Shown piece by piece: positions 60,301-64,000 of a stretch of DNA of 64,000 nt. This stretch comes from JACKFB01 sp041389525. Lineage in GTDB: Bacteria > Myxococcota_A > UBA9042 > PHBI01 > JACKFB01. The DNA is taken from the NCBI GenBank assembly GCA_041389525.1, contig JAWKRR010000004.1:172114-236113 (forward strand). The letters are read 5' to 3'. Each line of letters opens with the position of its first letter. The stretch's first letter is position 1. The position numbers were made by a program, and so were the translations under genes. The notes under the pieces are model-generated. The model was not told where the DNA came from and did not search any database. It saw nothing but the letters and a program-made list of their open reading frames with translations.

Positions 60301-60911
60301 TCCGCTCGACCGCGACCACGCTGATGGTGTTCTCCGGCGTGGCGGTCGCCGTGTCGGGCGGGTTTCTGGCGCTGTGGGCGTGGGGACAGCCCTGGTTTCT
60401 GGACTTCACGGTCTTCGGCCACCCCATGGGCGACATCTTCCAGGTGAGACCCATGAACTTGTCGGTCGCCGTCTGGGTCGGGTTCATCGCGCTGGTGGGC
60501 ATCGCCACCGACGACGGCGTGGTGATGGCGACCTACCTCGACCAGCGTTTTCGTGAGGCGCCGCCTCGCTCGCGGGCCGAGATCACCCAAGCCGTCCTCG
60601 ACGCGGGCGCCCGCCGCATCCGCCCCTGCCTGATGACGACCGCGACCACGGTGCTGGCGCTCTTGCCGGTCCTCACCAACGGGGGGCGAGGCGCTGACGT
60701 GATGATCCCCATGGCGATCCCGGCCTTTGGCGGCATGGCTTTCGAGCTGCTTACGCTCTTCGTGGTGCCGGTGCTATATGCCGGGTGGCACGGGCTGTGG
60801 TTGCGCGAGGAGCCGGCGGCCCCCGAAGACGAACCCAACGAGCCGGAGGCCTCTGTTCAGGCCGACAGCGGTTCCGATAGTTCCGGCGGCGACGCGCCGG
60901 CAACTGCGTAA
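57297..60911 (+). CDS. cusA: CusA/CzcA-family heavy-metal RND efflux pump
   Basis: 1204 residues, GTG start overlapping the adaptor stop. Classical RND layout with an N-terminal helix, periplasmic porter domains, and helix 4 GIAIAIGTMVDMGIVVTENI keeping the relay Asp. It is longer than E. coli CusA (1047): two extra hydrophobic stretches between the halves (VGALGSALVAGWLLA; NAIFVILLLGGLLGGLA) explain part of this. Late in the protein, by-eye alignment puts Cys (RIRPCLMTTATT) where CusA has the relay Lys (RPKAM), and Asp (TDDGVVM) for the relay Glu. This looks like a variant subclass of Cu/Ag pumps. Energy source: proton motive force. Confidence 0.92.
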   Translation: MIPFYRQLLDTRLVAVLLVGVLALAGLASAPFDWDLRPIPQSPLPVDAIPDYGEAQQIVYTTWPGRSPTDIEDQVTYPLTVALLGIPGVRTVRGTSMFGASMIQVMLEDDIDFYWGRSRLLEKLSSLPAELLPAGVKPALGPDATALGQIYWYTLEGRDPEGRPAGGFSLAELRALQDFHVAPTLASAPGIAEVASVGGYVQEYQIDLDPAALESYGVRLDQVLTAVQRSNRDVGARTIEVNRVEYVVRGLGKLGSGDVVSEIGDVAVRAVDGVPLRVKDLGVVHRGPALRRGVLDKDGVEAVGGVAVARYGGSPIEALNGLRERIAELAPSLPERVLADGTRSRVTVVPFYDRTELIGETLATLEQALSDEVLVTILVILVMLLDLRSSFLVAGLLPLAVLMTFVGMRALSIDANLLSLAGIAIAIGTMVDMGIVVTENIVQHIAKAPPDEPRRDTIARAVSEVAGAVTTAVGTTVLSFLPVFALQAAEGRLFHPLAWTKTLALLASLVVALLVLPVVATALWPRLPARFAPPRLPTPVRLVGALGSALVAGWLLARHWMPLGLGSTELANAIFVILLLGGLLGGLAIFQRLYPALLGLALRYKAAIHSLPLLLVFVGFTAWLGAPTTLGFLPDRLTAGIRARMPGLESEFMPHLDEGSFLYMPSSMPHASIGAAHEAMATIDRAIASLPEVAHATGKLGRVDSALDPAPTSMIETIVTLVPEWGVNEDGERVRNWRPEMRTSADIWDAIVKVAKTPELTSAPHLQPIETRIVMLQTGMRGSMGVKVRGPDLESLDRFARGVERVLAAQPEIAPGSVVADRVVGTPYLEIHPDRTALARHGLQIDDLQQVVEVAIGGKPLTRTIEGRESYPVRVRYPAELRSSPEDIAAIRVSTPAGAQIPLGELAEVSFTNGPQMIRSEDTFKAAYVTFGAAKNRAEITVVEAARAALDAAIADGSLETPQGVTWRLAGTWEAKVRSDERLSVLIPLALVLIYVVLHLQFRSTATTLMVFSGVAVAVSGGFLALWAWGQPWFLDFTVFGHPMGDIFQVRPMNLSVAVWVGFIALVGIATDDGVVMATYLDQRFREAPPRSRAEITQAVLDAGARRIRPCLMTTATTVLALLPVLTNGGRGADVMIPMAIPAFGGMAFELLTLFVVPVLYAGWHGLWLREEPAAPEDEPNEPEASVQADSGSDSSGGDAPATA

Positions 60912-60959
60912 ACGGAAGGCGCATTCGCGCCACTTGACCCTGCAATGGAGGAATGCCCA

Positions 60960-61550
60960 ATGCGACCTATGCGATTGACGACGACCGTGACCACCGCGCT
61001 GACCTTGGCCGGGCTGCTCTTGCTAGCTCCCTTGGCGTGCGGCGCCAGGGACGGTGCGGCGGCTGTGACCGGGGCGGCGGAGGCTCCGGCTGCTGCGCCC
61101 GCGGCGGCTGCGGAGGGTGAGACGACGGCGGTCTCGAAGGCGCCGGCTCATCCGGTGACCGACGCTTACGACGCGGCGCGTGCGGCCCTGGCCGATGACG
61201 ACGCGGAGAAGGCCAAGGTCGCGGCGGGCGGGTTGGCCAAGGCGGCCGAGGCGGAGGCGGCGAAGGCGGCGGGCGCGGCGAAGGCGCCGATCGAGGCGGT
61301 CGCGGCGCAGGCCAAGCGAATCACCGAGGCGACGAACATCTCGGAGGCGCGGCTCGCGTTCGGCGAGATGTCCAAGGCGTACATCGGCTGGATCGACGCG
61401 GAGCCGAGCGTGGGCGAGGGCCTCTACGCCTTCATGTGCCCGATGGCGCGGGGCTACAAGAAGTGGGTCGAGAAGCGCAACAAGATGGCCAACCCCTACA
61501 TGGGCAAGTCCATGCTGGAGTGCGGCGCGGCGTCCGAGATGAAGCCATGA
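60960..61550 (+). CDS. DUF3347-domain lipoprotein
   Basis: 196 residues. The start is the ATG at 60960, seven bases after GGAGGA; an upstream ATG at 60945 would bury that site. Lipobox LAPLAC, then an Ala/Glu spacer and a DUF3347 domain ending CPMARGYKKWVEKRNKMANP and MGKSMLECG. The Met/Cys set suggests Cu(I) binding in the periplasm. The same domain forms the C-terminus of the adaptor in this operon, so it may be a detached copy handing metal to the pump. Its stop overlaps the ATPase start (ATGA). Confidence 0.85.
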   Translation: MRPMRLTTTVTTALTLAGLLLLAPLACGARDGAAAVTGAAEAPAAAPAAAAEGETTAVSKAPAHPVTDAYDAARAALADDDAEKAKVAAGGLAKAAEAEAAKAAGAAKAPIEAVAAQAKRITEATNISEARLAFGEMSKAYIGWIDAEPSVGEGLYAFMCPMARGYKKWVEKRNKMANPYMGKSMLECGAASEMKP

Positions 61551-63925
61551 CAGAGCACGGCAGCGACGGCCATGGGGCCTGCTGCGGGCACGGCGCCGGC
61601 GAGCAGAAGAGCGAGGCGGTGGCGAAGGATCCGGTGTGTGGGATGACCCCCAAGCCGGAGACGCCGCACCGGGTCGAGCACGAAGGCACGACCTACCTCT
61701 TCTGCGGCGCCGGGTGCGCGCGACGCTTCGCTGAGGCGCCCGAGAGCTTCCTCGACGGCGCGAAAAAGGCAGCCGCCGCCGAGCGAATCGAGAAGAGCGC
61801 GCCGCCGGGGACCATGTGGGTGTGCCCCATGGACCCGGAGGTGCGCGAGCCGAAGCCGGGAGCCTGCCCGAAGTGCGGGATGGCGCTGGAGCCGGAGCTG
61901 CCGCAGGCCGAGGCCGGCGACGATCCGGAGCTGCGAGATATGACGCGGCGGTTCTGGGTGGCGACGGCGCTGACGGTGCCGCTCTTGGCGGTGGCCATGG
62001 GCGACATGCTGCCCGGGCGGCCGGTGAGCGCGGTGTTGCCTGAGGGCACGAGGCCGTGGATCGAGATGGCGCTGGCGGCCCCCGTGGTGTTCTACGCGGG
62101 CTGGCCTTTCTTGGTGCGGGCATGGCGCTCGGTCGCGACCTGGAACCTCAATATGTTCACGCTCATCGGCATCGGCGTGCTGGTGGCGTTTGGGGCCTCG
62201 GTGGTGTCGGTCATCGCGCCGGGCTTGGTGCCGGCGGCCTTCGTGAGCCACGGGCAGGTGCCGCTCTACTTCGAGTCGGCGGCGGTCATCGTCACGCTGG
62301 TGCTGCTGGGGCAGGTGCTGGAGCTGCGGGCGCGCGGGCGTACCGGGGACGCGCTGCGGGCCTTGATGGGGCTGGCTCCCGACACGGCGCGACGGATCTC
62401 GGGCGATGGCTCGGACGTCGAGGTCGCCCTGGCCGAGGTCGCGGTGGGCGACCGGCTGCGGGTGCGGCCGGGCGAGCGGGTGCCGGTGGACGGCGTGGTC
62501 GTCGAGGGCGCGAGCTACGTGGACACCTCGATGGTGACTGGGGAATCGGTGCCCGTGCGGGTCGAGGCGGACGACCCGGTCATCGGCGGGACGGTCAACG
62601 AGACCGGCGCGTTCGTCATGCGGGCGACCGGGGTGGGCTCGGACACGCTGCTGGCGCGGATCGTGGCGCTGGTGGCGCGGGCGCAGCGGAGTCGGGCGCC
62701 GGTGCAGGCGCTGGCGGACCGCGTGGCTGGGTGGTTCGTGCCGGCGGTGGTGCTGGCGGCGGCGGCGGCCTTCGTCGTGTGGATGCTGGTGGGGCCGGAG
62801 CCGCGCTTCGGGCACGCGCTGGTGAGCGCGATCTCGGTGCTGATCATCGCGTGTCCATGCGCGCTGGGGCTGGCGACGCCGGTGAGCATCACGGTGGCGA
62901 TGGGGCGGGCGGCGAGCGCGGGCGTGCTCTTTCGGGACGCGCAGGCCATCGAGGTGATGCGCGCCGTGGACACGCTGGTGGTCGACAAGACGGGGACCCT
63001 GACCGAGGGGCGGCCGCGGGTGGTCGGCGTGCAGGCGGCCGAGGGGTTCAGGTCGGAGGAGGTGCTGGCGCTGGCGGCGGCGGTGGAGCGGCTCAGCGAG
63101 CACCCGCTGGCGGCGGCGGTGGTGGCGGGTGCCGAAGACCGCGGGCTGGACGCGACGGGCGTGGTGACGGGCTTTGAGTCGACCACGGGGCAGGGCGTGG
63201 CTGGGTTGGTCGACGGGCGGGCCGTGCGCGTGGGGAACCGCGCGCATCTGGAGGGCGCGGGCGTCGATGTGGGCACGCTGGGCGAGGCGGTGGAGGCCTT
63301 TCGGCGCGATGGGCGCACGGTGTTTCGGGTGTCGATCGACGGCGTGGCGGCCGGGGTGGTCGCGGTGGCCGATCCGGTGAAGGCGACGACGCCGACGACG
63401 ATCCGCGCGCTGCAGGCGCAAGGGCTGCGCGTGGTGATGGTCACCGGCGACAACGAGACCACGGCGAAGGCGGTGGCCGCGCATCTGGGGATCGACGAGG
63501 TGCACGCGGGGGTGATGCCCGAGGGCAAGAGCGAGATCGTCGCGCGGCTTCAGGCCGAGGGGCGCGTGGTGGCCGTGGCGGGCGACGGGGTGAACGACGC
63601 GCCGGCGCTGGCTCGGGCGAACGTCGGCATCGCGATGGGGACGGGCACCGATGTGGCCATGGAGACCGCCAGCGTCACCCTGGTCTCGGGCGACCTGACC
63701 GGCATCCTGCGGGCGCGGCGACTGTCGGCGCTGACCATGCGAAACATCAGGCAGAACCTGTTCTTTGCGTTCATCTACAACGGGCTTGGCGTGCCCATCG
63801 CGGCGGGCGTGCTCTACCCGGTCTTCGGGTTGCTGCTCTCGCCGATGATCGCGGCGGCGGCCATGAGCACGAGCTCGGTCTCGGTCATCGGCAACGCGCT
63901 GCGGTTGCGGCGCGCGCGGATCTGA
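61547..63925 (+). CDS. copA: Copper-translocating P1B-type ATPase
   Basis: 792 residues. A His/Cys-rich start (HGACCGHG) leads to a YHS domain (DPVCGM...YLFCGAGC) and an HMBD cassette (CPMDPEV...GACPKCGM) in place of classical HMA domains. The membrane part has the ion-binding CPC in CPCALGLATP (Cys436-Pro-Cys438). The phosphorylated Asp480 lies in DKTGTLTEG, and GDGVNDAPAL follows. Helix-7 YN (FAFIYNG) and helix-8 MxxSS (MSTSS) match the Cu(I) P1B-1 signature. It exports Cu(I)/Ag(I) from the cytoplasm to the periplasm, where CusCBA takes over. Last gene of the island. Confidence 0.95.
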   Translation: MTEHGSDGHGACCGHGAGEQKSEAVAKDPVCGMTPKPETPHRVEHEGTTYLFCGAGCARRFAEAPESFLDGAKKAAAAERIEKSAPPGTMWVCPMDPEVREPKPGACPKCGMALEPELPQAEAGDDPELRDMTRRFWVATALTVPLLAVAMGDMLPGRPVSAVLPEGTRPWIEMALAAPVVFYAGWPFLVRAWRSVATWNLNMFTLIGIGVLVAFGASVVSVIAPGLVPAAFVSHGQVPLYFESAAVIVTLVLLGQVLELRARGRTGDALRALMGLAPDTARRISGDGSDVEVALAEVAVGDRLRVRPGERVPVDGVVVEGASYVDTSMVTGESVPVRVEADDPVIGGTVNETGAFVMRATGVGSDTLLARIVALVARAQRSRAPVQALADRVAGWFVPAVVLAAAAAFVVWMLVGPEPRFGHALVSAISVLIIACPCALGLATPVSITVAMGRAASAGVLFRDAQAIEVMRAVDTLVVDKTGTLTEGRPRVVGVQAAEGFRSEEVLALAAAVERLSEHPLAAAVVAGAEDRGLDATGVVTGFESTTGQGVAGLVDGRAVRVGNRAHLEGAGVDVGTLGEAVEAFRRDGRTVFRVSIDGVAAGVVAVADPVKATTPTTIRALQAQGLRVVMVTGDNETTAKAVAAHLGIDEVHAGVMPEGKSEIVARLQAEGRVVAVAGDGVNDAPALARANVGIAMGTGTDVAMETASVTLVSGDLTGILRARRLSALTMRNIRQNLFFAFIYNGLGVPIAAGVLYPVFGLLLSPMIAAAAMSTSSVSVIGNALRLRRARI

Positions 63926-64000
63926 GCGCGACGTGGCGGAGCTGGCGGAGCTGAAACGAAGGGGTTCGCGCAAAGGCGCAAAGGCGCGAAGGAGCGAAGA
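63926..64000. repeat. Tandem GCGCAAAG-type intergenic repeat at the right edge
   Basis: After the ATPase stop come two near copies of TGGCGGAGC and then GGTTCGCGCAAAGGCGCA continued by AAGGCGCGAAGGAGCGAAG (63960-64000). The stuttering GCGCAAAG units resemble dispersed intergenic repeats I know in other GC-rich bacteria. The element is cut by the window end, so a second inverted arm cannot be checked. Confidence 0.5.

Noticed and set aside
57984..60590. An 868-codon minus-strand open frame opposite cusA.
   Set aside because: His/Gln/Asp/Arg-rich shadow of the RND pump; no start context, no domain.

Overview
The window reads as one uninterrupted piece of a very GC-rich, gene-dense bacterial chromosome. 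No tRNA, rRNA, transposase, integrase or CRISPR array was found. The gene content points to a deltaproteobacterial or Myxococcota-type organism. The reasons are a sigma-54 activator with a matching promoter, OmpA proteins carrying calcium-type thrombospondin-3 repeats, and many secreted lipoproteins in which a lipobox cysteine is followed by a long Asp/Ala/Pro/Thr stalk. There are also giant cysteine-rich 'DDGDxCT' repeat proteins, ELWxxDGT repeats, and GTG or TTG starts in several operons. This placement is inferred from architecture only; no database search was possible.

Layout. 1-2.7 kb: the end of an NtrC-type activator, a MscS channel, and a DUF3078-like barrel gene with a near-perfect sigma-54 promoter. 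3-10.7 kb: two divergent OmpA/TSP3 genes; the second is coupled to a FecR-domain protein and a CHASE2-PAS histidine kinase, which suggests an envelope-sensing operon. 10.7-18.9 kb: a lipoprotein hydrolase, an AEC transporter, a pair of cyclic-nucleotide-binding-fold proteins with a barrel-like protein, and a four-gene cluster (exonuclease III, Omp85-like barrel, GNAT, PlsC-like acyltransferase) whose best starts are all TTG. 19.2-26.3 kb: a hydrolase-like lipoprotein, a degenerate GGDEF protein, a TerB-like protein, an M43-type metalloprotease with a HEAT-like partner, and a YkgJ/FliB-type protein. 26.7-30.1 kb: an ECF sigma factor coupled to an anti-sigma-like/VWA fusion. 30.4-38.1 kb: a WS/DGAT acyltransferase behind a KstR-like palindrome, a SUMF1-like lipoprotein, a Cys-rich lipoprotein, and DAHP synthase coupled to a VanY-type carboxypeptidase. 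38.1-38.9 kb: five tandem, strongly structured repeat units of about 155 bp. 39-53.2 kb: secreted repeat proteins, unknown lipoproteins, a DUF3365 haem protein, a TIR protein related in motif to SARM1, a secreted esterase and a 1503-residue surface protein. 53.4-63.9 kb: a copper/silver resistance island (small Cys-rich secreted protein, CusC/CusB/CusA-type efflux, a DUF3347 lipoprotein and a Cu(I) P-type ATPase).

How the genes fit together. Most of the window builds or senses the cell envelope. The OmpA pair probably tethers peptidoglycan, and FecR plus CHASE2 probably report on that layer. The secreted lipoproteins present hydrolase, protease, carboxypeptidase and esterase domains on stalks. 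The copper island moves Cu(I) from cytoplasm to periplasm (ATPase) and from periplasm out of the cell (CusCBA), with several accessory metal-binding cassettes (YHS, HMBD, DUF3347) on its proteins.

The less ordinary signals are the structured tandem array at 38.1 kb, the ECF sigma/VWA fusion, the TIR protein, the sigma-54 promoter with a shared upstream element, the KstR-like operator, and an internal sorting-signal/lipobox tandem at the end of the 1503-residue protein.
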